Both the position numbers and the translations under genes were made by a program. Of a DNA stretch of 64,000 bases, positions 48,286 through 60,403 are shown piece by piece; position 1 is the first letter of the stretch, and every line of letters starts with the position of its first letter. This stretch comes from Trochalopteron elliotii (taxonomy: Eukaryota; Chordata; Aves; Passeriformes; Leiothrichidae), in NCBI GenBank assembly GCA_024734555.1, contig JANPWX010000359.1, positions 2,046,129 to 2,110,128 on the forward strand. The letters are read 5' to 3'. The notes beneath the pieces were generated by a model that did not search any database, was not told the origin of the DNA, and saw only the letters and a program-made list of their open reading frames with translations.

Positions 48286-51200
48286 TACAAAGCTACTGCT
48301 TTCTTTCAATTAAATTTACCTATATATATGTCAATATATTCACAAGATCTGGAATGCTATAAGTGCAATGACACATTTCTAACTGTGATTGCCATTTTTA
48401 AAGCCATTGTGTTTTTTTGGGTTTTCAAAAAGAACTGATTATGTTGGGGCACACATAACAGTAACGCAATAACATAGTCTTTTTGGTGTTTTGCAGATGA
48501 ACAATAAAAATGTATTTGAACAACATTATAATGCAAAATTGGCATGAAAACTATTAAGGAATTCTTTCCAAGAATATGGACATTGGTATCAAATTAAAGT
48601 TTGCAGAAAATTCATTAATATATGGATGACTGTCAGAAGGAGATAGCTGAGAAAGGGAATTTTGCATTTTTGATTTTACATACAAACTGCTACAGCATAA
48701 GCAGGTCAGTAAAAATCAAATTGAGGTTTCTTCTTACTTTAAGAACTAAGTACATGTTTGTTGAATAATTCCATATAAACATTCCAGAGTTTTGGAAAAT
48801 CTTGATCTTGAGTTTACCAGAGCTATCTTCCTAGGCTGGCATTAATCTTTTTGCTTACCTAGTAAAAAGAAGAAAACATTTCATATTCACAGTTTAACCA
48901 GTAGAAAGACAAGATCCTGTTACCTATGTTTGTTTTTCATTGTCAGCTTGGAGCATCTGGGAGGTGTTAAAGTGACTACCTCTTCGTCAACTTTTTCCTG
49001 GTAATTCTATTTTATGACATCTTTATCTAGACTACTAGACTACTATAGAGGAAAATATGGTCAGCAAAACTTATTAATTTGTCAGCGTTTCTGATCATTA
49101 CCATGTTTTAAATGCAATTTACCAGTAAAAAACAAAGTTTTATATAATACATTGGGAATCATGAATTAAATTCATCTTCTTAATTGCACAATTCTTAATC
49201 TTTCTGAATAGACAATGAAATTCATAGTTGCATGACTAAGTGCGAGATTTGACAACTTTTCAATTTATTACAGTAAATTACAATTTCACTGAAGCACTGA
49301 TTCTAGGTTAATTAAAATACAAGTTGCCAGTAAATGAATTATGCAAATAAGATATTGCACAAGTCATGCAGTAATTACCAATTCTACATTTATAACCTTA
49401 TTGATTTTCAATAACTTGCCCTAAATCTTAAATGTGTAAAGTGTAATTAAAGAAAAGATTAAGCATGAAGTCATATGTGAGGGGTATTGAAAATAAACTA
49501 ATATTAAATCATTACTTTTCATTCTTTTTGCAGTGAACCCTTCTAGAGATGCCAATTTTCATATGGTGGATTTTGATCATAGCTTTGCCAATCTCAGTTT
49601 TCAACAGAGTTAGGCAGATTGCCTAAAACCAGAGAATCCCTCATTTGTTACACAGTTTTAGAAGTAGTCAGAATGTCAGTTCTTCATATTAATCACGTTA
49701 TCTTTATAGGTGTATAAGTAATAAATCTTAGTAAATTGATGGGCTCTGGAAGGAATAAAAGATCTTCATCCTGTTTGCTTCTTTGCCTTGTCTTCCTCTT
49801 CCGAAGTTGTGTCCTAGGGAGTTTCTTGAGAGACATTCCAGCCTATAAACAATCTCTCACTCCCTTCTTTTGCAATTTCAAAGGACTGTTGTAAATTTCA
49901 CAGGAGTTTCTACGTGATGCAAATAATCACATCTAGAAAAGGGGCTCCTCTACTGCACTCCCAAACTACAGTGTGGAGGTCTCACTCCCAATGCCACGTA
50001 CAGGAGCTCACACAGGACTGTCTAACTTTCTCACCACCCAGAAACTCAGCTGTATCACTGTATCACATCCAACTGTATCAGTTGGAAAGTATGAGAATGA
50101 TTTAATGGGCAAAAATTTTGAATGTCATTAAATGCTAAAATTAACTCTGTATTATCAGATTGCTTCTGAACCATTTTAGCGTCACTGTCTCAGACACTAA
50201 TTGCTGTTTTCCCTCAGGAGCCCTCCAAAGTTTTGCCAGTAATAAGATTTTCTAAAATGTGGATTGATATGGAGGTTGCATTACTGAAACATTTGTAACT
50301 AGGAGTGACAGCAAAAGTTATACATCTGCACACAAAAGTAAGAAACAACTGTCTCTTCGGTTAATTAGAATTTAATTACTGTATCACTTCATTAATGACT
50401 TTGAAATTTGTTTAACTTTCTTTTCATTGTAGCTTCGGGGCATCAGAAAGGTATTACCTTTTTGTGGTTTGTATTCCTCAGCCTTCCCAAAGAAACTACT
50501 GCAAAGCACAGTGGTACAAAAGGTCAAAAGTCTGCTGGACTTCACACACTTAACAAATGTAGAGGTAATTGCCAGATAGCAGTGTGATTTCAGCTGCTGC
50601 TGTCTGTTAGCTAAGCTTCTTTCAGGCAATTATCTGTGCCTGAAAAGTACAACCTAGTCCTGGAAATATTTTGGATACAAGAGGAAACAGCACTAGATGG
50701 TCCAGTCCACCCAATCAGGGCTGCCCCTGACCCGTCACCCAGCAGTGCTTTCTCCCCAGAGGCCGTGGTGGCAGCAGGAATCAGGGCTTGCTTCTTCTGG
50801 GTTGGTTTAAGCATGGGCAAAGCTGCCAAAGGGGTCATTTGTTGATCGTCTTTATGCTCCCTGGAGAAATAAGGCAGCGTGTTTACTCTTTGCTGCTATG
50901 TACTGCGGTAATAAACAAGAGAGGAAGAAAATTACTTGACTTTATCCTCATGTATAGGTATAGATATAACATTCAAAAGTAATATACAGGTGGGATTCAA
51001 ATATCGATTATTTAATTTCTTGCTGATAATAGCTTTTAGTCTGAACTTTGCATTCATAAACCTGCCTTAAAATAAACATCTACTACATCCAATTTTAGAA
51101 ATACTTTGATGAAAGTAACATCAGCTATGCTCAGTCACATTTAATGTTTACTTGGAGTGTCCACAGAAGATACCAAAATATTGCAAAACTCATGCCTAAC

Positions 51201-52226
51201 TTGCAACATAAAGACAGAACAATCTGGGTGGTTTGTACATGAGAGAAAGTCCCAAGAAGAAGATCCCAGCTGAGCGCAATTGTCACTACCTCTCCCCACG
51301 ATTATATAGATCCCTTTGGCTAAAAGGAGCCAAACAAACCTTTGAGTATCCAGATATTCTAAAATCTTGTCTCTCCTCATCCAAGCAGCCAGGTTAAGAG
51401 AGATCTATAGACTGTCTGAGGAAATCATTCCTTTTTTAATTTTTTCCAGACCTTCATGTTCTCTTTTAAAATGGTCTGTGCCACAGTCACATGAAGTGTG
51501 TTATTTACCATGATGTGTCAGACAGCAAACATCAAGGTCATGTGAAGGTTTCAGCAATAAACAGAGTCTTTTCAGAGGCAAGATACGAAAGTTGTTCCAT
51601 TTTAGAATAAAAGGAATACAAATTGCTCAGAAGGGACTACCAAAAGAGTTGTAAGACAAGGTGGCAAGAGAAATGTGAATTGCAGCCCCAAGTGGCACAA
51701 AGGTCTGTGAAGAAGGTCTGTGGAGACTCACTGTGAAGTACCATGCTATGTGGAAGAACTAGAAAATGCTGAGCATGTGTACTGCTCTGGAAGCTCTGGG
51801 GGCAAAACTGTCTGATTTCAGTGCACAAAATTAATATTTAGAACAACCTAAAAATCACTGTGACGAAGATGCAGACTTAATGAATATATAAAAGTGATTA
51901 AGTGCTCTGAATTGAGAAGGCATCTAAACTGCATTGCTTGTTCACATTAAGTGAGCAAAAGTAACTTCAGGACAAATCCAGCCTTTCTTTCAGAAAAGAA
52001 AACATTTAAATAACATTTGAGAAAGCAAAACTGAAACCTGACTCTCTAACTAAACCACTAGGTAAAAGTAAAGAATTAACTAAAATTTGTAACATTCACT
52101 TCATCCATATCTGAATTTTGACCTATTACTTCAGTGACTATTCAAAACAATTTACATATGTAAGTTTAAAAATTATTGTATTTTTTGCTTTCTTTCATTG
52201 CTTAAATAAATGAACATACCCTCTTG
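48286..52226. other. Probable intron; one octamer-bearing AT-rich stretch, one GC-rich patch
   Basis: No exon was seen. Around 49,270-49,500 the sequence carries an exact octamer ATGCAAAT (49341-49348) among several TTAATTA-like words. A GC-richer patch at 50,640-50,850 (with ACCCGTCACCCAGCAGTGC) has open frames on both strands but no splice signals or recognisable product. Confidence 0.4.
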
Positions 52227-52258
52227 AAACAAACAAACAAACAAACAAACAAACAAAA
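52227..52258. repeat. (AAAC)n microsatellite
   Basis: Seven to eight perfect AAAC units. A simple repeat. Confidence 0.95.
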
Positions 52259-52344
52259 GCTCCCAAGCCTCAAACCCCACAGGTTATTAAAAATCCCCTA
52301 AGGGATCTGGAATTCATTGACTTTAAAACTTACTTGGTGCAGGG

Positions 52345-52495
52345 AGTGGTCTGGGATCATCCAGTGTAAGAATATTCGAACTGCACACAAGGCAAAACTT
52401 GCTAACAATGAAATGTAATAGACTGTGGAATGATCTCCCCAGGGAAATAGCAGTGCATGATGCCTAAAACCAGACTAGATAAAGCAACAGGTGTT
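52345..52495 (+). mobile_element. Old CR1/L3-type LINE 3' fragment
   Basis: The core 'gactgtggaatgatctcccc' followed by 'agggaaatagcagtgcatga' and 'aaaccagactagataaagca' fits the older CR1-related consensus ('...ctgtggaacaatctccc...aaactagactggacaaagca...'). It is diverged, lacks a clear tail and has approximate ends. Sense is plus. Confidence 0.5.
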
Positions 52496-55400
52496 GTGCA
52501 CAACACCATAATATAATGTGGCCAAGAAGTGACTCACTATTTCTTTTCTCTCTGAAAATCTATATTTTGTGATATTGTTGTGGTAACAAGTAGCTCTGTA
52601 GCTCTTTTGATAATATCCATTAGGTAATGGAACAGCAATGACTATGTAGAAAATGGACTGGGAAGTTTTGTCCTATTTGATATCAGAACAGAAGGCTTTC
52701 AGCAGAAGGGAGCAGATTTTCATCCAAAATCATTTCATGAGCTGAGGAAGTTCTGAATAAACCACAGCCCATCACAATGCGCTAAAAGCTCACAAGGAGG
52801 GGGATTCAATGAGCACCAAGGTTCAAAAGAACACTCTGCAGAAATAAGAGTCATGCACAATCGTTAGAGGTATAAGAAGTTATTGTCACCGACTATTTTG
52901 GTCTGAGTACAGCAAAGTTCTCTACAGATTCTCAAATATTTCTGTTCCTGGACATTACTGCTCTTCTTTTGGCAGAGAATGGAATATTTCTATCTCCTTT
53001 TTACTATATATACTTCTTTTTTTTCTATAGAACTGAAACAATAGCATCAGCAAAACTGGATGTAATACAAAAGAAACAAAGGAATTTCTTGTTTTGAAAA
53101 CTCAATGAAAAAATTTCATAAAAACCCATGAAAGGACAGAAATTTACAGCAGAGAATGACTGGAAATGTCAATTTACTTTAAACTGAAGAGTAAAAGTTA
53201 TTTCTTGCAGGAACAAGAAAATTGCACTGGGACTAAAATAGTACCATTTGGTTTAAGCCTGTTGTTAATGGTTAGAAGGGTAGCTGCAGAGAAATATTTG
53301 TGACAAAGGCACATTTGTTCTGTTGAGTGCTGCAGTTGTCTGTATGACAATGTGCTTTTCATATTAGTCCAAATAAATAGAAACATATATTCAAACCAAA
53401 TGGAAATTGGAAATGGGAAAAAGGGAGGCATTTTCTTATCTTGATGCCATTGAGCTTTAGGAAAAATTAATTATTCCTTTGTTATAATTTTTTTTATCAT
53501 GAGAATCTTTATCAAATGCAACACTATGTTTGCAGCAATGTCCTGAGGCAACAGCAGAAGAAATTCACTCAGTGCCACAGCAAATGATCATATTGTACAG
53601 GGGCAATCAATTCAAAGAGCAAACAATAACATTTAAACAAATAATAATAAATGATCGAAACCAAACCGACTCTTTAATTAAAAAGCACCCTTCAGAGAGA
53701 TGAAGGACCTAGAAAGTGAGAGAGTTCAAATCTTTGTCAGGAAGGCTAGTATGAGGAAAAGCAGTTCAAGAGAAAAAAATGCTTTCTGAGGATTTTTTTT
53801 TTTTTTACAAAATATGTTGAATCGGATCTTCAAACCTAAGGATCAAACAAAAAAAAAATTGATGGGAAAGACTGATTTGGTAGATAGCTACAAAGGATCA
53901 TTCACGTCCAGTTCCTTTTTTTTGAAAGAGTGATGCGGAATTGGTTAACACTGTAATAAAATTTATCTTCTCCTTACTAGAGATATCCTTATAAGAAAAA
54001 AACCCCTATAACTAAATAACAAGCCATGGACTTTTCAGGAGAGGTGGCTGAGCCAGGATGATGTGACAATTCTGGCTGAAGATCCTGTTGGAGTTTACTA
54101 GACACCACTCCTGCGTGTACTAACATTTAATTTAATTAAGATCTGGAAGAAAGGTACTTATTACTTCAGATCAAATACACCTGAACATGGTATTCAACAG
54201 TTAAAAAAAAAAAAAGATTAACAGACTACACAAAATGAAATACCCCACCCCAAAAACTAAACAACTAAACCCATTGATCATCTAGGAAAAAGACTCTGGA
54301 AGAGTATTTTGTTTGAATTACCCTCAATCATCTTTCTGAAAAGAAGTTTGAATTGTCGGTCTTTTCTTCTTCCTTTCAGAGTTTTAATAAGTAAACAATT
54401 GTCTAGTTGTTGAGGCCTGACCTACTGTAAAGCTGAGTCCATTTTTGCTGGAAGTAATGGGGTATTCAAAAGTCAAGTACTGGGGAAAATCCCAGTATTA
54501 GTGATGATTACTGGAAGTCATATACTCTTAAAAGTACAAAAAAACCCCAACAAACTTACAAAAGAAACCAATGCAAAGCTTATAAGGAAAGGTAATAAAT
54601 TTCATAAAAGCAGATTGGTGGGCTTACCAGTACTTTTTTTGAGTCTGAAGCACCAGACATTGCATATGGTCTCTCTTTATTGCCCCTTCCAAGAAAATGG
54701 AAAGTGTTCTCAGAATTTGTCTTTCCTGATATATCTGTACATCTGTGTTTTGGTAGGACTTTGTTGGCAAAAGGACATTTCTTGTTTTCCCTAAGGGGCC
54801 AAATTCAGTGAAATGCACATCAATTGTATAGATTCTTGTTCATTTTTACACCCACCTTTTGGATCAACACTGTCAGTCTTAGCAAGACCTAACAAACAAA
54901 AGCTTTACTGAAATTTCAAGGTACATGTTCCAACTTTGAGAAATTCCATATGGAAGGCAATGCACATGTGACTTCCTCATGTTTCTGGCAGGCAGTAAGG
55001 GATGGGAACAGCAATCTTCAGCTCACAAGATCTTGGAAAAAATTGGATGAAATTTCACAGGATTAATACATCTGCTCAATTTTTTCTCTGCTGTATTTCA
55101 AAAATTTCATGTAAGTGATGGGGTTGTTTGAATTTATTTGATTTTGGTTTTGTCAGTTTCATAAGTCTTTGATGATGAAACTATTAGACAACATGAACAT
55201 GAGTTTCACTACAGCTGTTCAGACACATCAGTGAAATACACACTTCAAAGGGAACTCTTGGCTACTTAGCCCTTTTCAAAATGATGGTATTTATTCAAGA
55301 GACTCACTTCTGGCCTTTTTTTCTCTAAAAGAAAGCATTCAGTCACATACACGTGTAACTTCACTTTCTCATCTCGAGGCCAATCCTGAAATATTTTTCA

Positions 55401-57520
55401 ATATTCATCCTGGAAGCAATTTTTATTTTCAGAGGAAATAAAGGTAGATTAAGGATTTCAGGAATGGCCACTATTTTCTATGTTCATTTCACTCTCTTTA
55501 GTTTTAGGAGTATTATTTTTGTTCCTTTCCTGGCCCATCTCTCTTCAATCCAAACTTACTTTGCTTACTAGTTTATTGTTCCAATCTTCCAATAAATACT
55601 ATCTTTGGAAAAGTTTAGGAAAAACATTGTCACAGTGTTTGATAGCCTGGGGCATATAGCACTTTGCAGAAGAGAAAAACAAAGTATGTGTTTTGCTGAC
55701 AGAACTAGAGAAGTTGAATTTTCAGTAGTTTGTGCCCACAGGCAAAGTGTACAATTGTCTTAAGTCCAGACTTTGGACTTACAAGAAATCAATTATTTTT
55801 TCCCATGCTAATTTTGTGCTTAGATCTCTCCACAGCACTGGAGCCAAACTTGATCAGTTTTACATTCTGTGAATAGAACAGTAATAGCAGTAATTATGTG
55901 ATATTGAGTAATCTGAGACCAAGTTGCCTCCCTGCCTCACAGTATATGAATCTTAATTTGGATTGTAGATTTGTCATAGTTTCCTTGTTCATAGCAAGTG
56001 AACAGATTTCAAGGTTTCGGAAGCTGACAGTCTTGTTCAGAGCCACTCGTCAGTACTTCCACAGAAGGGACGGGCTAACAAGTTGCTTTTTGGCAACAAC
56101 AAACCTCACACATCTCTAGAACCAGTAGTCTTGCTACTACATTTCATACTAATGTCTATCAGCTAGAGAGTAAAGCACTCCACCTTTTTTCTTAGGTGTA
56201 TGTTTCGTTGATCCCAGGCAAAATACTGTCAGTTCCCTTTTTCCTCACAAGGAAACAGGTAAAGGCACTTAATGATCTCCCCTTCCCCAGCCTAACATTT
56301 CTAGTAAATTCTAATTAGAGACTAAAAGACTAGGTATAAGCATAATCTATAAAAAACCCTCATTCTGTCTCTTACAATATCTGTTTTAGCACTGCAAGTT
56401 TTCCCTACTGACAAAAAGAAAAGGACCTTAGTGAAACATATCATTGTATTCAAACCACATTTTTGAAAAGGAAAATAAAATTACTTAAGTATCACAAATC
56501 TAGCACAAAAAAGTTTTTAAAAAACAGACTTTATTGTGCTAGCTATTTTTGATCTTTCCTGAGAACACAACACATCTGTCAGCAGACAACAGGAAAATAC
56601 AGTGCTGAGATATAGTCCAACAAGTGAACACACCACTTTGTTACATTTTACTCTACTCTTACTACTCTCCAAATTTATGTTCCAATTATCAAAGCTGCAA
56701 ATGAGAACACAGAACCAGTTGAGGGAGTGATAGAAAAAAGTGTATGAAGGTACAGACATAGCTATTAGTGATCTCTGCATTAACTTTGGTTCTTAATGTA
56801 TTATTAAAAGCTGTTCCACAAACAGGTATTGTTTTTGTATGAGGTCAGGGATTTTGGTACTTTCTGATTACAATGGATTGAGCTTAATGAGCAATCTATT
56901 CAATTTAAAGACGTCTCATTCAAGAAACAATCTGAAAGAAATAAGTCTTCATTAAGTCTGGAAGTTCTGTCCTAACTTTCCTTAATGCTCTTTGCTGTTG
57001 ATATTCACCTTTGAGTCATCTGTATATACTTAGGGTTGTACAATCAATTCATTGATCTAACCCTCCGAATTTAGGACTAACATCATAACTGAGCTCTTGT
57101 GGTGCACAATATCTATCACAATTATGATCAAAAGATGAAATTAAATATGAGTGACGTGAACATGGAGAAATATGCTCCTACAGCAAACATGTCCATTCAG
57201 ATTAGGACATGTGACATGCAATAAACCTCTTCAGCTGTCTCAAAATCTTCATATTTCTGTACTTTTCATTTTGCATTGTGCTGATTTGGTGACACTGTCC
57301 TGTAGAATATCTGCATAAGGTTTGAACAGAACTTAGAGGCACACTTTTTGAATAAGGTATCTCAAGTGAAAGATCCAATGTAAAACTGTTCATCGATGAG
57401 TAATAGAGCCAGAGGTGTACTGACGTTGTCTTGTTTTTTAAATGTCTCACCTTCTTCAAACCCTAATTGTAAGACCCAAGTCTTGTCTTATACTAAGATT
57501 ACCTTTACGTGAATTTAAGT
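52496..57520. other. Probable intron, no gene seen
   Basis: AT-rich, with short homopolymers (for example a T run near 53,793 and an A run near 54,203). No exon or repeat family was recognised in about 5 kb. Confidence 0.4.
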
Positions 57521-57557
57521 GTATATACATATACATATATATACATACACATACACA
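57521..57557. repeat. (TA/CA)-rich simple repeat
   Basis: GTATATACATATACATATAT followed by ATACATACACATACAC. A mixed alternating purine-pyrimidine run. Confidence 0.85.
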
Positions 57558-57589
57558 AGACCAAAGGAGGAAGAATGTAATGGAATTTA

Positions 57590-57850
57590 TTATTAAATAA
57601 CCCTACAAGCAAGGTTTATTCAATTTTATTGATCATAGTCTGTCAACTGGCACGTCTGAAGTCTTCTAATTACCTTGCTGGATTAGCAGTCAAGTGGCAT
57701 TATTTGTTCTTTAAATTTATGGGGTCCACTTTTATTTAAATGATTAATGAGGCATATTAATCAAGAACTGAATTTCTGCAAAAAACTACCAGCTTGGGAA
57801 ATAAAGCCTGAAATTAAATTAGCTCATTTGAGGTGTGATTGAACTTTTTT
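57590..57850. other. Candidate conserved non-coding element
   Basis: An unusually motif-dense AT-rich block: TTCTAATTACC, TTTAAATGATTAATGAGGCA, CATATTAATCAAG, AATTAAATTAGCTC. Homeodomain-type TAAT/ATTA cores recur many times. Vertebrate developmental enhancers often look like this, but conservation cannot be judged here. Confidence 0.3.
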
Positions 57851-58854
57851 CCCCCTGAAAGCATGCACTTTACAGTTTCAGAAAAATGAAAAAGAACCTT
57901 AATGTCTTTGGGGTTTTTTTGTAATGAAAACCTTCAAAATAAATTCAGACTCAAAGTCTTATGCAACTTGTCCCACAGGTTATGTATGTATTATATATTA
58001 TACCTTTATGCCAGTACATGCATGAAGTAGATCAGAACACAATTAAGTGCATACTTATTGATTTTCCTTTACAGGAAAGACTGGGACCAATGAACTTGTG
58101 CCATTTGCAAGAGCAGCAGTGTTCTCCTCTGACGGAAGGAGACCTTCCTCATCTATATGGGCATAAGGTTCACTCCCTTGAAAGGTAATATGAATCCCAA
58201 ATTTTTGCCTTCTCCCTTTCAAGTCCTTTGCTCAGTGTGAAATTCACCACTGATGCAGACAACAAGAGCATGCTCAGATTGTTAGTAGGTATCAAAAGAC
58301 ACTGAGACACTGATATCCAAATTTCTAGTTCCTGTGTTACGAGCATTTCAATCCGCAAGGACATGTTTCATCTCCATAGTTGTTTTTTAGCTAGCATTGA
58401 CTGCCTGTAAATTAGAGTTACCCATAGTAGTAGATCATCAGAAACAGCAAAATAACTTTGCTTGACTATGTCAAGACTTTTAGCAGTCTCAGTGGTGATC
58501 GTTACAACCCTAGAACAGATGGAGAAACTGAATAAACCATCATTACCATAGGAGACCAGGGCGAGGCTCCATCAAGAGCAGCTGACATGTAACCTTCCTA
58601 TTCCTCTGATAGTTCCAGCCTGAGAAGTATTTTTGGGGTTTTCATAGTTTCCACAAAACAATTTTTGATATTTCCATCTTTTTTTACTTTTTTCCCTTAA
58701 CAGACTCTGTTCAAGACTGTATTTGTATAACAAAGTTCAAGGTTGTCTGTACCTGGCTGGACCTGAAAGTTGATTGGTATCAGTTTAGCTGACGTCACAA
58801 GATCTGAAATCAGCTGACCAAGGAAATTGGATTTCATGCTCTCAGTGGCAGGTT

Positions 58855-59170
58855 CAGCAAACCCGAAGTCCAGCTAAGTGTGCTGAGGAACATGTAGGGC
58901 TACCAGAGGGACTTTTACATCCACAGCAGTTGGAAAACAAAGGGAAAAGTGTGCCTGCTGCTGAATGGGTTTGGGCCCCATGTCACATAGTGCAGGGGAA
59001 AGGCTGAGGTGCTTAATGTTTTCTTTGCCTGAAACTTTGCCACTAAGACTGGTCCTCAAGAATCCCAGGCCCCTGCCACCAGAGGAAGTCTGGAGCTAGG
59101 AAGATTTACCCTCCATGGAGGGCGTCTTGGACCAGACAATACCCAGCACTCCCTATCAACCTCAGCTGTC
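58855..59170 (+). mobile_element. CR1 LINE fragment (ORF2, between endonuclease and reverse transcriptase)
   Basis: The sequence follows the avian CR1 ORF2 consensus: 'aggaacatgtagggctacca', 'gagggacttttacatccaca', 'tgctgaatgggtttgggccc', 'ggctgaggtgcttaatgttt', 'tctttgcctgaaactttgcc', 'caagaatcccaggcccctgc', 'agtctggagctaggaagatt'. This region encodes the segment before the reverse-transcriptase core. Both ends are broken off, and stops and indels are present, so it is inactive. It is separate from, and not contiguous with, the 3' fragments elsewhere. Minus-strand open frames over it are shadows. Confidence 0.85.
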
Positions 59171-60348
59171 TTGTGGTTCTGTGGTTCTCTAAAAGGTGAG
59201 AAAATTTCAGTCTCCAGTGTCTGGAGAAGAGCTGAAATAAAAATGATGTTGAACTTACAAATGTCTGATTGTTGAAGGCTTGTCAGTATATATTGGTTTA
59301 TTTTGCTAGATCTCATCTCTCCCATGTCTCACACCACTTTAGCGTAGTTCTTTCAGCTTGTCTGAGAGTTATCACAAAATGTGAAGAGATTTGCCTTAAT
59401 AGACCTTAAAAAAAATTAAGGGTAATATGGTCAACACAAAATAACTCTTTTTCAAAAAGGAGTTTCACAGTAGAAAGGATCAATTTAATAATCTCTGTTT
59501 ATCTCCCACTGTACTGAAGTTTTCAAAAGCTGGAAAGGTCCATTTTCAAAAAGCTGGAGCTGTTTTCCTTCATAGTAAAAGTTAAGAACACCAACTTCTG
59601 ACCCACATCTTCCTTACTTACATGAGGAACTGAATGACCCTGTATGTAGTGAATAAATACAGGATCCAAAAATAAAATAAGAGAGAGGAATAAGTCCTGC
59701 TGTGGAATTAAACCCTTGCACTAGATTCAAAAGGCAAGCTGTCTTGAGGCAGGTTCAGCCTGGTGACACAGCTATCTTACAGGCTTTACTTTCAGGATTA
59801 CTTTGCTGATTCAGCATATGGCTCTTGTCTCTCTGGTAAAATAAGAAATAAATTCTCTATCAAGCTTTTAAAACCTTGGCTTTTCTAGAAATGGAAGCCT
59901 TTAAATGAGAAGTACATTTTAACTGTTTATTGTAGTTAATGAATTAATATCATTTAGGTTCTCATGTCCTTCTCAAATTCCAACTTAGATAATTAATTTC
60001 TGCCACTAACGCTCTCAGTTCTACTGGTAAATTTATTTTCCGCTTTCCAATTTTCATCATGAGGTAATGACATTACTACATAATCTTATCACAGTTGTTT
60101 GGTTTCAACACAGAAGGATTCAGCTTCAGGGATGGAAATTAATAGCCATTCTGTGCAGTAAATGTATCAGCTTAGAATTGCTCTGGGGCCAAAGCATACT
60201 CCACATTTGTGAGTTTCAATTGGTTTTCCACAAGGGGTTGCACAGGTCACCCTGCACAAATGGCAGACATACATTTTCAGACAGTTTGTGTGTCCTTAAA
60301 CTTTTGAAGTTTCCCTTTTACATTTACCTGAACAGACAGAGAGAAGTC
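59171..60348. other. Non-coding, no feature seen
   Basis: AT-rich sequence with no exon or repeat recognised. Confidence 0.45.
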
Positions 60349-60403
60349 CACACACACACACACACACACGCACACACCCCCACACCCTCACACATACACA
60401 TGT
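60349..60403. repeat. (CA)n microsatellite, interrupted
   Basis: About ten CA units, a CG interruption, then CACACACCCCCACACCCTCA-type degenerate repeats. It lies inside the longest open frame of the window (60067-60489) and gives that frame its His-Thr run. Confidence 0.92.

Noticed and set aside
58874..59325. Two minus-strand open frames of 61 and 89 codons
   Set aside because: They lie largely antisense to a CR1 ORF2 fragment and are shadows.
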